Below are positions 25,589-33,814 of a stretch of DNA of 64,000 nt, piece by piece. The notes beneath the pieces are model-generated. The model ran no database searches. It was not told the origin of the DNA and saw only the letters and a list, made by a program, of their open reading frames with translations. Made by a program: the position numbers and the translations under genes. The stretch is from Methylobacterium sp. J-077. Lineage in GTDB: Bacteria; Pseudomonadota; Alphaproteobacteria; Rhizobiales; Beijerinckiaceae. The stretch's first letter is position 1; every line of letters starts with the position of its first letter. The stretch lies in the NCBI RefSeq assembly GCF_022829365.1, contig NZ_JAKSYJ010000093.1, forward strand, positions 124,001-188,000. The letters are read 5' to 3'.

Positions 25589-26445
25589 TCCAGCTTGTCT
25601 TCAACGGCCTCGTCACCGGCCTCCTGATCGCGCTTCCCGCCCTCGCCCTCGCCCTAACATTCAGCGTGCTCCGCTTCGCGAACTACGCCATCGGCGCCAT
25701 GCTGACGGTGGGGGCCTACGCCGCGTTCGGGTTCAACACCCTCGCCGGCTGGCCGCTTCCGCTGGCGACATTGGGCGGGATGGCCGCCGGGGCGCTGGTC
25801 GCGGTCGGCGTCAACGAACTCGTCTACGAGCGCCTTCGTGGGTGCTCGGGGGTCACGCTACTCGTCGCTTCCATCGGCGTCGCGCTGGCGCTAGAGAACG
25901 TCGTCCGGTTCATCGCCGGCAACTCCCCCCGGGGCTACGCGGTGGCGCTCGCCCGGCCGCTTCGCCTGTTCGGCCTGCGCATCAATTTCGAGCAGATCAC
26001 CACCCTCTTCGCCGTCGTGGCGGTCCTCGCGGGCATCTGGGTGCTGTTCCGCTTCACCCGGATCGGTCGCGCCATGCGGGCCGTGGCCGATAACCCGGAC
26101 CTCGCCGCCGTGCGGGGCATCGGGCGGCGGGGCGTCGTGACGGTGGTCTGGGCGCTGTCCGGCGCGCTCGCGGCTCTCGCCGGGGTGCTGATCGGTCTCG
26201 ACGCGACCCTCGATCCGCAGATGGGCTGGACCTACACCCTACCGGTGTTCACCGCGGCGATCCTGGGGGGCCTCGCAAGCCCGATGGCGGCGGTTGCGGG
26301 CGCTCTGGTGCTCGGGGTGGCCGAGGAGCTCGCCACCACCGTGCTCGCCCCGCAATACCGCAACATTGTGGCGTTCCTGGTGATGGCCGTGATCCTCCTC
26401 GTCCGCCCGTCCGGGCTGTTCGGCGCAAGGTGGCTGACGCGATGA
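25585..26445 (+). CDS. ABC transporter permease, LivH type (system 2)
   Basis: A 286-residue LivH-like inner-membrane protein beginning MIQLVFNGLVTGLLIALPALALALTFSVLRFANYAIG. It has about eight hydrophobic segments and the ILGGLASPMAAVAGALVLGVAEE block near the C-terminus. It overlaps both neighbours by four bases. Confidence 0.93.
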   Translation: MIQLVFNGLVTGLLIALPALALALTFSVLRFANYAIGAMLTVGAYAAFGFNTLAGWPLPLATLGGMAAGALVAVGVNELVYERLRGCSGVTLLVASIGVALALENVVRFIAGNSPRGYAVALARPLRLFGLRINFEQITTLFAVVAVLAGIWVLFRFTRIGRAMRAVADNPDLAAVRGIGRRGVVTVVWALSGALAALAGVLIGLDATLDPQMGWTYTLPVFTAAILGGLASPMAAVAGALVLGVAEELATTVLAPQYRNIVAFLVMAVILLVRPSGLFGARWLTR

Positions 26446-27350
26446 CCGCCTACCTCATCGCCACCCTGGCGCTGGTTGCCATCAGCACGATCGCGGGCCT
26501 CGCCCTCAACTTGCAATGGGGCCTGGGCGGCTTGGTCAATTTCGGCCTGTTCGGCTTCGTCATGCTCGGCGCCTACACCTGCGGGCTCTTGAACGTCGCG
26601 GGCTGGCCGCCGCTCCTCGCCATGGCGGCCGCCATCCTCGTGACCGGGCTCGCCAGCGCGACCGTCAGCCTGATCTCGATCAGGCTGTCCGACGACTACC
26701 TCGCCATCGTGTCCCTCGGCTTCGCGGAGAGCCTGCGGCTGTTCATCAGCTACGAGGAGTGGCTCACCCGCGGGACGCTCGGCGTGCCGGGTATCATGCG
26801 CCCTTTCGCCGGCTGGGTCCCACCCTCGGCGGCCGACGCGGTGTTCCTCGCCTTCGCCGTCGTCTGCCTCGCCATTGTCTATACCGTGTTCGAGATCCTG
26901 GCCCGGTCGCCCTTCGGCCGGACGCTTCGGGCCACCCGGGAGGACCCGATGGTCGCCGAGGCGCTCGGCAAGAACGTGCTGTGGCTGCGCCTGCGGGCTT
27001 TCGGCCTCGGCGGCGCGGCGCTCGGCATCGCGGGCAGCCTGCACGCGTTCAACTACACCTACATCGACCCGACCCAGTTCGGCCCGGTGATCACGGCCTA
27101 CGCCTTTATGGCGGTGATCATCGGGGGGCGCGGCAGCAACACCGGCGTCCTACTCGCGGGCTTCACCGTGGTCCTGCTCCTCGAAGGGAGCCGCTTTCTC
27201 ATCGACGCATTCGGCCTGCTGGATGGCGCCCAACTGGCGGCCTTGCGCCTCTTCCTGGTTGGGGTCGCCCTGGTCACGATTCTGATCTTTAAGCCGAACG
27301 GCTTCGTGCGTGAGTACCGCCTGATATCCCCGACGAAGGAGCGATCCTGA
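26442..27350 (+). CDS. ABC transporter permease, LivM type (system 2)
   Basis: A 302-residue LivM-like permease. The ATG at 26442 sits in an ATGA overlap with the LivH stop; an upstream GTG at 26430 is less likely. It carries LNLQWGLGGLVNFGLFGFVMLGAYT at the start, RLSDDYLAIVSLGFAESLRL in the middle and FGRTLRATREDPMVAEALGK as the ATPase-facing loop. It ends in a one-base overlap (TGATG) with the AhpD-like gene. Confidence 0.93.
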   Translation: MTAYLIATLALVAISTIAGLALNLQWGLGGLVNFGLFGFVMLGAYTCGLLNVAGWPPLLAMAAAILVTGLASATVSLISIRLSDDYLAIVSLGFAESLRLFISYEEWLTRGTLGVPGIMRPFAGWVPPSAADAVFLAFAVVCLAIVYTVFEILARSPFGRTLRATREDPMVAEALGKNVLWLRLRAFGLGGAALGIAGSLHAFNYTYIDPTQFGPVITAYAFMAVIIGGRGSNTGVLLAGFTVVLLLEGSRFLIDAFGLLDGAQLAALRLFLVGVALVTILIFKPNGFVREYRLISPTKERS

Positions 27351-27892
27351 TGGCCCGCGTGACGATGAAGACCCTCGACGACCTCCCGGCCGTGCTGCAC
27401 CCGCTTTGGGACAAGATGACGAGCTACGGCGAGTTCGCGGACCAAGCCGGCGTGATGGCGCAGCGCCTGCCGATCTTCCAGCACACCTGGGCGATGCTCA
27501 CCCAGCTCTCCGACGAGGCGGTGTTGCCGAAGCGCTATCTCGAACTCGCAATCGTGACCGTCTCGCTCCTCAACAAATGCGAGTACTGTGTCGCTCATCA
27601 CGCGCCGAAGCTCGCGGTGCAGGGCGTGACAGAGGCCGGTGCGGAGCGCCTCCTCGACTACGGGGACCACCCCGAGCTCGACGATGTCGACAAGCTCGTG
27701 GTGGAGTACAGCATCGCAGTCACGAACAATTGGAGCCGGACGCGAGACGAGATCTTCACCCGCATCCGGCAGCATTTCAGTGAGCCGCAACTCGTCGAGC
27801 TGACATGGCGGATTGCGCTTTGTGGCGCCTTCAATCGCTTCAACGACATCCTTCAGGTCGATGTCGCCGAGGCCTCAATCGCGGCGGAGTAA
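27350..27892 (+). CDS. Carboxymuconolactone decarboxylase/AhpD-family protein
   Basis: A 180-residue protein with the AhpD redox motif CEYCVAHH: Cys77, Cys80 and His84 match the peroxidase-active CxxC..H arrangement. Proteins of this fold act as alkylhydroperoxidases or lactone decarboxylases; the CxxC favours a redox role. The gene is coupled by TGATG to the LivM-type permease, with GAAGGAG upstream, so it belongs to ABC operon 2. It may protect against peroxides formed by the neighbouring flavin monooxygenases, which is an inference from context. Confidence 0.85.
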   Translation: MARVTMKTLDDLPAVLHPLWDKMTSYGEFADQAGVMAQRLPIFQHTWAMLTQLSDEAVLPKRYLELAIVTVSLLNKCEYCVAHHAPKLAVQGVTEAGAERLLDYGDHPELDDVDKLVVEYSIAVTNNWSRTRDEIFTRIRQHFSEPQLVELTWRIALCGAFNRFNDILQVDVAEASIAAE

Positions 27893-28166
27893 GTCAGGCG
27901 CGAGGCCGCCCCTGGCAGCGGGTTGTCGTTGCTTGCAGCCAAGAACAATTCGGCGGCAAGGTATGGACTGATCCTAAGTCGATGTTCCCGGGGTTCGACT
28001 GTGTTTTTCGGTCGTGTTGACCGCCGCCGAGCACTGGCTCAGCAGCAGACGGTGTGAAGCCAGCGCCGTGTCGGTCCTCGATCGGCCTGTCTGCTGATTC
28101 AGCGGCCTGCCCTATATGCGGAAGGGCCGCTTTGGGCCATGTGCTGTCGGCGCTGATAGCCCTGGG
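27893..28166. other. Intergenic region between convergent AhpD-like and RidA genes
   Basis: About 270 bases with no supported gene. A stretch near 28118-28145 (GCGGAAGGGCCGCTTTGGGCC) faintly resembles the repeats at 12.65 and 47.2 kb, but the match is too weak to call. Confidence 0.4.
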
Positions 28167-28568
28167 TCACGTCGCAGTCATGGGGATGCGTGCGATGACC
28201 TTGATCTCGAAGTCGAAGCCTGCAAGCCACGTCACCCCAACAGCCGTCCAGTTTGGGTAAGGCGGCGCTCCGATCTCAGCGTTACGCACGGCCATAATCG
28301 TCTCAAACTGCGCCTGTGGGTCGGTGTGGAAGGTCGTGACGTCAACGACGTCGTCGAAGGTGCACCCGGCCGCTGTCAGCACGCCGCGCAGATTGGCGAA
28401 GGCGCGTCGAACTTGAGCTTCGAAGTTGGGTTCGGGGGAGCCGTCCTCTCGACTGCCGACCTGTCCCGAGACAAATAGCAAGTCGCCCGAACGGATCGCG
28501 GCTGAGTAGCGATGCGCATCGTACAGGGCATGACGAGCGGCGGGCGTGACGGCGTCGCGCTTAGGCAT
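28167..28568 (-). CDS. RidA/YjgF-family protein
   Basis: A 133-residue protein starting at MPKRDAVTPAARHAL, with AAGGA upstream. RidA proteins hydrolyse reactive enamine/imine intermediates of amino acid breakdown. Seen are SGDLLFVSGQVG, the QVRRAFANLRGVLTAAGCTFDDVVDVTTF core, and a C-terminal VGVTWLAGFDFEIKVIARI. The Arg that binds the carboxylate in canonical RidA is not obvious, since the usual R-x-x-x-x-V before the last strand reads PNWTAVGV. It may therefore be of another Rid subgroup. It is divergent from the TetR gene. Confidence 0.88.
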   Translation of the reverse strand: MPKRDAVTPAARHALYDAHRYSAAIRSGDLLFVSGQVGSREDGSPEPNFEAQVRRAFANLRGVLTAAGCTFDDVVDVTTFHTDPQAQFETIMAVRNAEIGAPPYPNWTAVGVTWLAGFDFEIKVIARIPMTAT

Positions 28569-28659
28569 GATCACATCCTTCTCGTGTATCGGGTTGGGCA
28601 AACGCAGCGTCGATATGCGTCGCCGTTCGAGACGTTCCCCTTCTGAGCGACAGGTTAAT

Positions 28660-28703
28660 ATACGCCTCGTATGTCAGCGGATGCTCCACATACGTCACGT
28701 ATG
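28660..28703. promoter_or_regulatory. Twin palindromic operators between ridA-like and tetR-like genes
   Basis: Two dyads lie in the 170-base divergent region: ATACG-CCT-CGTAT at 28660-28672 and CATACGT-C-ACGTATG at 28689-28703. They share the half-site ATACG/CGTAT, their centres are 30 bases apart (about three helical turns), and they precede the TetR-family gene. They probably bind that repressor. Confidence 0.7.
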
Positions 28704-28738
28704 TCAACTGGCTCGATAGCGCACTGGAGGAAAGGCAC

Positions 28739-29335
28739 ATGGCCACGGGACGGCGGGCCGAGACGATGGCCGAGACGCGAGACAAGCTTCTGGGGGCCGC
28801 GCGTCGGGCGTTCGCAACCCAAGGCTACGCGGCGGCGTCCATGGATGATCTCACTGCCTCAGTCGGCCTGACGCGCGGCGCGCTCTATCACAACTTCGGG
28901 GACAAGAAGGGACTGCTCTGGGCCGTAATCGCGCAGATCGACGACGAAATGGCCGAGCGGTTGCGCAGGGTCCGCGAACGAGCGCCGAACACGTGGCAAG
29001 GCCTCCTCGACGACGGGACGGCCTACATCGAGATGGCGGTTGAGCCCGAAATACAGCGCATCATGCTGCTCGACGGCCCCGCCGTTCTCGGTGATCCTTC
29101 TAAGTGGCCGGGCGAGAACGCGTGCCTGCAAATCACGATGCGCACCATCCGGTCGCTGATCGACGAGGGCGTCGTGCACGCCCTCGACGTCGAGGCGGCG
29201 GGGCGTCTCTTGAATGGTGCGGCATTGAGTGCGGCGCTCTGGGTCGCCGCTTCCGATGATCCATCCGCGGTCCGCGACAAGGCCGTCACCGCGTTCCGGC
29301 GGTTAGCGAGTGGGTTGCTGGGCGATCAGGTCTGA
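28739..29335 (+). CDS. TetR/AcrR-family transcriptional regulator
   Basis: A 198-residue regulator with GGAGGAAAG before its ATG. The N-terminal helix-turn-helix reads TRDKLLGAARRAFATQGYAAASMDDLTASVGLTRGALYHNFGDKKGLL, a standard TetR pattern in residues 13-60. The C-terminal domain, which should bind an inducer, resembles the TetR_C group seen with LLDGPAVLGDPSKW. It is divergent from the RidA gene and probably represses both through the twin dyads. Confidence 0.9.
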   Translation: MATGRRAETMAETRDKLLGAARRAFATQGYAAASMDDLTASVGLTRGALYHNFGDKKGLLWAVIAQIDDEMAERLRRVRERAPNTWQGLLDDGTAYIEMAVEPEIQRIMLLDGPAVLGDPSKWPGENACLQITMRTIRSLIDEGVVHALDVEAAGRLLNGAALSAALWVAASDDPSAVRDKAVTAFRRLASGLLGDQV

Positions 29336-29854
29336 GGATCACAGAAAGCCGCAGACGCGCTGAACGTGACGAGCTGACATGCTCTAACAACCGCATTTGG
29401 GAGGGTCGGGCACAGGGTTGAACGGCTCAATCGGGTCGCAAGCCGCGCGTCCGCTTTTCCAGCAGCCTCGCTCCGAAGCGGACTGGCAGCAATCGGCCAA
29501 ACCCTGCCATTCCAGACCGCGGCTTCGCGCCATGAGCAGACATCAACCCACCGCCTGGCAGCGGACATTCAGGTCCAGGTAATCATCCGTCCGGTGTCGA
29601 CCCTTCTCTGAAGTTCGGAAGGTCCGCTTGCAGGCAACCTGATGCCCCGCCGCGACCGATCCTGATCAAAGGCACTGCACAGCGGCGTTCCACACGGATC
29701 TAAAATGTCGGTCTTTTTGGCGTTCCAAACTTCGCAGACACCTTTTGGAACGGCTCGGCCGAGATTGTAGACCGTCCCACAGGAGCAGGCCCTATCGGAA
29801 CGACGTACGTCACAACCAAGCACTGTGGAGGGGCTTAGCTTGATATGCGAAGCT
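29336..29854. other. Intergenic region with degenerate repeat sequence
   Basis: About 520 bases with no family-supported frame. At 29475-29575 GAAGCGGAC, GCGGCTTCGCGCCATGAGCAGACAT and GCGGACATT segments resemble the repeat seen at 12.65 and 47.2 kb in a weakened form. The rest shows nothing I recognise. Confidence 0.4.
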
Positions 29855-31564
29855 TTACCCACCGCTCGGTGCGCTTTTACCTATGAGGAAATCGAAGTCG
29901 CAGCCCTCAGGAGCCTGAGTGACGGTGCGGCGGTAGAGCGCCTTGTAGCCCCGGGTCGGGGCCGGCGGCGGTCGGTGGTCCGTGATCCGACGAGCAATCT
30001 CATCATTCTCGACCAGCAGGTCGATCCGCTTGTCCCGGATCGATAGGCGGATCCTGTCGCCGTCGCGCACCGCCGCGAGCGGGCCGCCGATCGCGGCTTC
30101 GGGGGCGATGTGCAGAACGATCGACCCGAAGGCGGTGCCGGACATTCGCGCGTCGGAAATGCGCACCATGTCCTTCACCCCCGCCCGGGCGAGTTTCTTC
30201 GGAATGGGCAGATAGCCGGCCTCCGGCATCCCGGCAGCGTGCGGGCCGGCATTCTGCAGCACCAGTACGTCGCCTGGGCCCACGTCGAGCTCGGGATCGT
30301 CGATCCGCCGGCTCAGGTCCTCGAGGCCGGTGAAAACCACCGCACGCCCCTCGGACTCGAAAAGGTTCGGCGTCGCGGCAGCGCGCTTAAAAATCGCCCC
30401 CTCGGGGGCGAGGTTGCCGGTGAGCGCCACCAGCCCGCCGACCGGCGAGACCGGATTGTCGAAGGCCCGGATAACCGAGCGGTCGACCCAGCCGGGCGGC
30501 TCATCCAGGCGTTCGGCCAGGGTACGGCCCTCCACATCGACGGTGCCGAGATGCAGGAGCGGGCGCAGTTCACGCAGCAGCGCACCCATGCCGCCGGCGG
30601 CATGGAAATCCTCCATGTAGCCCTCGCCCACCGGCTTCAGGTCGACCAGCACCGGCGTCTCGTCCGAGATCTGGTTGAAGCGCTCGTATGAGATCCGAAT
30701 GCCTATCCGACCCGCGATGGCCGTGAGGTGCACGATGGCGTTGGTAGATCCGGACACCGCCATCAGGGCCCGGATCGCGTTCTCCACGGATTCCCGGGTG
30801 ATGACCTGGGCTGGGGTGATCTTGGTCTGGATCAGGCGCACCGCGGCCCGTCCCGTCTCTTCGGCGGCGACCAGCCGGTCGGAATGCACCGCCGGGATCG
30901 CGGCCGTGCCCGGCAACGACATGCCGAGCGCCTCGGCGATGCACGCCATGGTCGAGGCGGTGCCCATCACCGCACAGGTGCCGGCCGTGACGGAGAGCCG
31001 GCCTTCGACTTCGGCGATCTCGTCTGCATCCACTGTCCCGGCCCGGTACTTGGCCCAGAAGCCCCGGCAATCCGTGCAGGCGCCGAGCCGCTGGCCCCGA
31101 TGGCGTCCGGTGGACATCGGGCCGGTCACGACCTGGATCGCCGGCAGACCCGCAGAGGCCGCGCCCATGAGCTGGGCCGGGACCGTCTTGTCACAGCCGC
31201 CGATCAGCACGACCGCATCCATCGGCTGGGCCTGGATCATCTCCTCCGTGTCCATGGCCATCAGGTTGCGGTACATCATACTGGTCGGACTAAGGAAAAC
31301 TTCGCCCAGCGACACGGTTGGGAATGGCCGCGGCAGGGCCCCAGCGGCCAGCACCCCCCGCGAGACGGCCTCCACCAGCTCGGGCATGCTGCGATGACAG
31401 TTGTTGAACCCGGACGGCGTCATGGCGATGCCGACCACCGGCTTGTCAAGCAGCGTCCGCGAGATCCCCATTGAGCGGGCGAAGGAGCGGCGCAGGTAGC
31501 GGGCGAAGTCGCGGTCGCCGTAATTGGTTAGGCCCCGGTCGAGGCCATGCGGTTCATCGGTCAT
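29855..31564 (-). CDS. IlvD/Edd-family dehydratase
   Basis: A 569-residue dehydratase of the dihydroxy-acid/sugar-acid family, which removes water from 2,3-dihydroxy acids using an Fe-S cluster. Cluster Cys candidates are Cys56 (GFNNC), Cys124 (IGGCDKT) and Cys197 (AGTCAVMGTAST); GPMSTGRHRG and SDARMSGTAFGSIVLHIAPEA are also typical. The sequence looks closer to sugar-acid dehydratases such as arabonate dehydratase than to IlvD of valine synthesis, judging by context with a beta-hydroxyacid dehydrogenase and an RpiR regulator. The exact substrate is uncertain. Confidence 0.9.
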   Translation of the reverse strand: MTDEPHGLDRGLTNYGDRDFARYLRRSFARSMGISRTLLDKPVVGIAMTPSGFNNCHRSMPELVEAVSRGVLAAGALPRPFPTVSLGEVFLSPTSMMYRNLMAMDTEEMIQAQPMDAVVLIGGCDKTVPAQLMGAASAGLPAIQVVTGPMSTGRHRGQRLGACTDCRGFWAKYRAGTVDADEIAEVEGRLSVTAGTCAVMGTASTMACIAEALGMSLPGTAAIPAVHSDRLVAAEETGRAAVRLIQTKITPAQVITRESVENAIRALMAVSGSTNAIVHLTAIAGRIGIRISYERFNQISDETPVLVDLKPVGEGYMEDFHAAGGMGALLRELRPLLHLGTVDVEGRTLAERLDEPPGWVDRSVIRAFDNPVSPVGGLVALTGNLAPEGAIFKRAAATPNLFESEGRAVVFTGLEDLSRRIDDPELDVGPGDVLVLQNAGPHAAGMPEAGYLPIPKKLARAGVKDMVRISDARMSGTAFGSIVLHIAPEAAIGGPLAAVRDGDRIRLSIRDKRIDLLVENDEIARRITDHRPPPAPTRGYKALYRRTVTQAPEGCDFDFLIGKSAPSGG

Positions 31565-31590
31565 CTGGGTACCTCGATCCTTAATCAGGG

Positions 31591-32489
31591 TCAGGGGCAG
31601 GCGGGGTGGCTGCGGTAGCGAACGTCGAGGAGATCCTCAAAGACGCGGACCATCCCGCCCTTGTCCTTGTCGCCGTGACCGCTAAGCAGCGCGGCCTGAT
31701 AAGTCGCAGTAGCCGCAGCGAGGACGGGCATTGGCACACACAGGTTTGCCGAGATGCCTGCACCGCTCACCAGGTCCTTGTAGGCGTGTGCCATCGAGTA
31801 GCCGTCGAAGAAGTGCCCCTGAAGTATGCGCGGAATGAAGAATTCGGACGCGTGGCTCCGGCCCGTACCGAGTTAACGACCTCCGCCACCAGGTCAGAAT
31901 TGAGACCTAGCTTCGCGGACATCGGCAAGATCTCAGCGAGCGCAGCAGCGTTGATATCGAACAACAGCTGATTTATGAGCTTGATGAGTTGGCCGCTACC
32001 GCTCGGCCCAGCGTAGACAATTTTGTTCCCGATCAAGTCGAGATGTTTTCGGACCGACTCGAACACGTTGGGATCGCCCCCGCACATCACCGTCAACGTT
32101 CCATCGGCGGCCCGCGCCGCCATCCCGGACACGGGAGCATCGAGGAAATGGACGCGCAGGTTAGCGAGCCTTCCGGCGAGTTCGAGGGCCTGCGCGTAGG
32201 CGATCGTGCTGGTGTCAACGATGACGGTGTCTGGCCTCAGCCGCTCGGCCTGGCCGTCGGGGCCGAATAGGACAGCTTCAACCGCATCCCCGTCTGGAAG
32301 GCACAGAAAGATTACGTGCGCCTCGGCCACGTCGGAGAGGCGCGTGGTCGTCCGGGCTCCCCAGCGCTCGAACTCGGCGAGCTGCTCAGGTTTCCGCGCG
32401 CCGACGACGAGGCCGCCCGGGACTCGCAGCAGGTTCATCGCCATCGGCCGGCCCATCTGGCCCAGTCCTATAAATCCCGCTTCCCGCAT
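31591..32489 (-). pseudogene. Beta-hydroxyacid dehydrogenase (HIBADH/GarR type), frameshifted
   Basis: From ATG 32489 the frame gives the Rossmann start GFIGLGQMGRPMAMNLL, DAPVSGMAARAADGTLTVMCGG and the catalytic Lys of GSGQLIKLINQLLFD. After residue ~208 the frame shifts: the expected EFFIPRILQGHFFDGYSMAH and KDLVSGAGISANLCVPMPVL continue in another frame to the stop at 31591. Restoring one G near 31868 (NSGTGRS instead of NSVRAG) joins the two parts into a normal 300-residue enzyme. Either a mutation or a sequencing error is possible. The substrate class is tartronate semialdehyde or 3-hydroxyisobutyrate. Confidence 0.8.
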
Positions 32490-33441
32490 GCTCGATTTCC
32501 CCTCTAGACCCATCTGGTGTCGCTTCGGCCATGCTCGTCTTGGCTCTCGCCCCCAAGCGTGGCCGTCGACCAGCGGATCGCGGCTGCAGGTGGATGCCGA
32601 GGCTCGCGAGATGTCCGTCGGTCCGCTGGAGCGCGGCCACCGTCTCCTCGCCGTCCGCTTCAGACACGAGAGCGGCGAGGATCTCGGCGACCACGAAGGC
32701 CGGCGACATCGCGTGGAACGGCGCGGGGCTTTCGGTCGGCGCTGTGACGACGTACCGAGCGAGGCGGGCGAGAGGCGATACGATGCTGTCTGTGATGGCT
32801 ACGACCGGGATGCCGCGCGAGGCAGCGTGTTCCGCCAGTTCGACCGTCGCACGCGTGTATGGGAGCGCCGTCGCGGCCAGCAGCACATCGTCCGCCGTGG
32901 CCCGCCCCAACGCGTCAGGCCCCGTCCCCCCCGGGCCATCGAGCAGGATGCTGCGCTCCCCGACGAGCGTCATGATGTAGTGGAAATGCCAAGCGATCGG
33001 ATGCATCGAGCGCAGGCTGACGCAGTAGACCCGCCTCGCACCCGCCAGCAGTTCCGCCGCAGCGACCAAGCTCGCGAGCGTCTCCGGTTTCGCTAGGCTC
33101 GCGACCTGCGCGGCGAGCGATGCGATCATGGCAGCGGCAAGGGATTTCGCGCCTTTCTGGCCCGGTCCGACGGCACGCGCCTTGCCGGCGAAACCAGAAC
33201 CACCCGTCCGCAGAGTCTCAGCATGGGCCTCACGGATACGGTCGTACCCATCCAGACCGAGATGCTTCGCGAAGCGTGTCATCGTGGCTGGTTGGACGCC
33301 TGCCCGCCGCGCCTGTTCGCGCATCGTCAGGAGCGCGACGTCGCTGGGGTGGTCCAAGACGTACTGAGCCGCGACACGGAACTGCTCCGAGAGCGCGCCG
33401 TAGTCGGCGACGATCCTGTCCCTAAGCGCCTCCTGGCTCAT
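32386..33441 (-). CDS. MurR/RpiR-family transcriptional regulator with aberrant C-terminus
   Basis: A 351-residue regulator. Residues 1-80 form the RpiR helix-turn-helix (MREQARRAGVQPATMTRFAKHLGLDGYD); residues ~110-250 form a SIS sugar-phosphate-binding domain (GARRVYCVSLRSM, PVVAITDSIVSPLA). RpiR proteins usually end soon after SLGIHL, at about residue 290. Here the frame goes on for another 60 low-complexity, Arg/Pro-rich residues and overlaps the start of the next gene by 104 bases. Another frame has a stop (TAG) near 32502, so a lost or shifted stop is likely. Confidence 0.8.
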   Translation of the reverse strand: MSQEALRDRIVADYGALSEQFRVAAQYVLDHPSDVALLTMREQARRAGVQPATMTRFAKHLGLDGYDRIREAHAETLRTGGSGFAGKARAVGPGQKGAKSLAAAMIASLAAQVASLAKPETLASLVAAAELLAGARRVYCVSLRSMHPIAWHFHYIMTLVGERSILLDGPGGTGPDALGRATADDVLLAATALPYTRATVELAEHAASRGIPVVAITDSIVSPLARLARYVVTAPTESPAPFHAMSPAFVVAEILAALVSEADGEETVAALQRTDGHLASLGIHLQPRSAGRRPRLGARAKTSMAEATPDGSRGEIEHAGSGIYRTGPDGPADGDEPAASPGRPRRRRAET

Positions 33442-33814
33442 ACTAACCCCTTACCCTTTGAAAGATGATGTTGCAACGCATGGATCATATTGGTACACGA
33501 TGAAACAATGAGATCATCTCGGATGCCGAGTGCCTCGGCGAGCAACTGCGCCCGGCTCGGCAGGAGCATAGACCGCTAAGGCGCTCAAACGGGATGAGGG
33601 CGATCATGTCGGAGAAACCAATACAGCCTCGACGGTAGGTCCCTCTGACCTGGTTGCTGCTGCAAGCCAAGCGCCTGCCTCCGCGGCTTCCGGGCTCGAT
33701 ACCGGACGGCTTGTTCGCCGGACCGGTCCCAAACACCGCCGACGTCCATCGGTGGTCGGCAGCCGAAAACAACGCGCTCTTTAAGCTCGCAACAACTTTG
33801 AAGGACGAAGGCGT
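33442..33814. other. Divergent region between rpiR-like and aminotransferase genes
   Basis: A 373-base stretch with no supported gene. It holds GTTGCAAC at 33470-33477, a perfect 8-base palindrome 29 bases from the rpiR-like start, and two GATCAT copies nearby. These could be operator elements for the regulator, but the assignment is weak. Confidence 0.4.
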
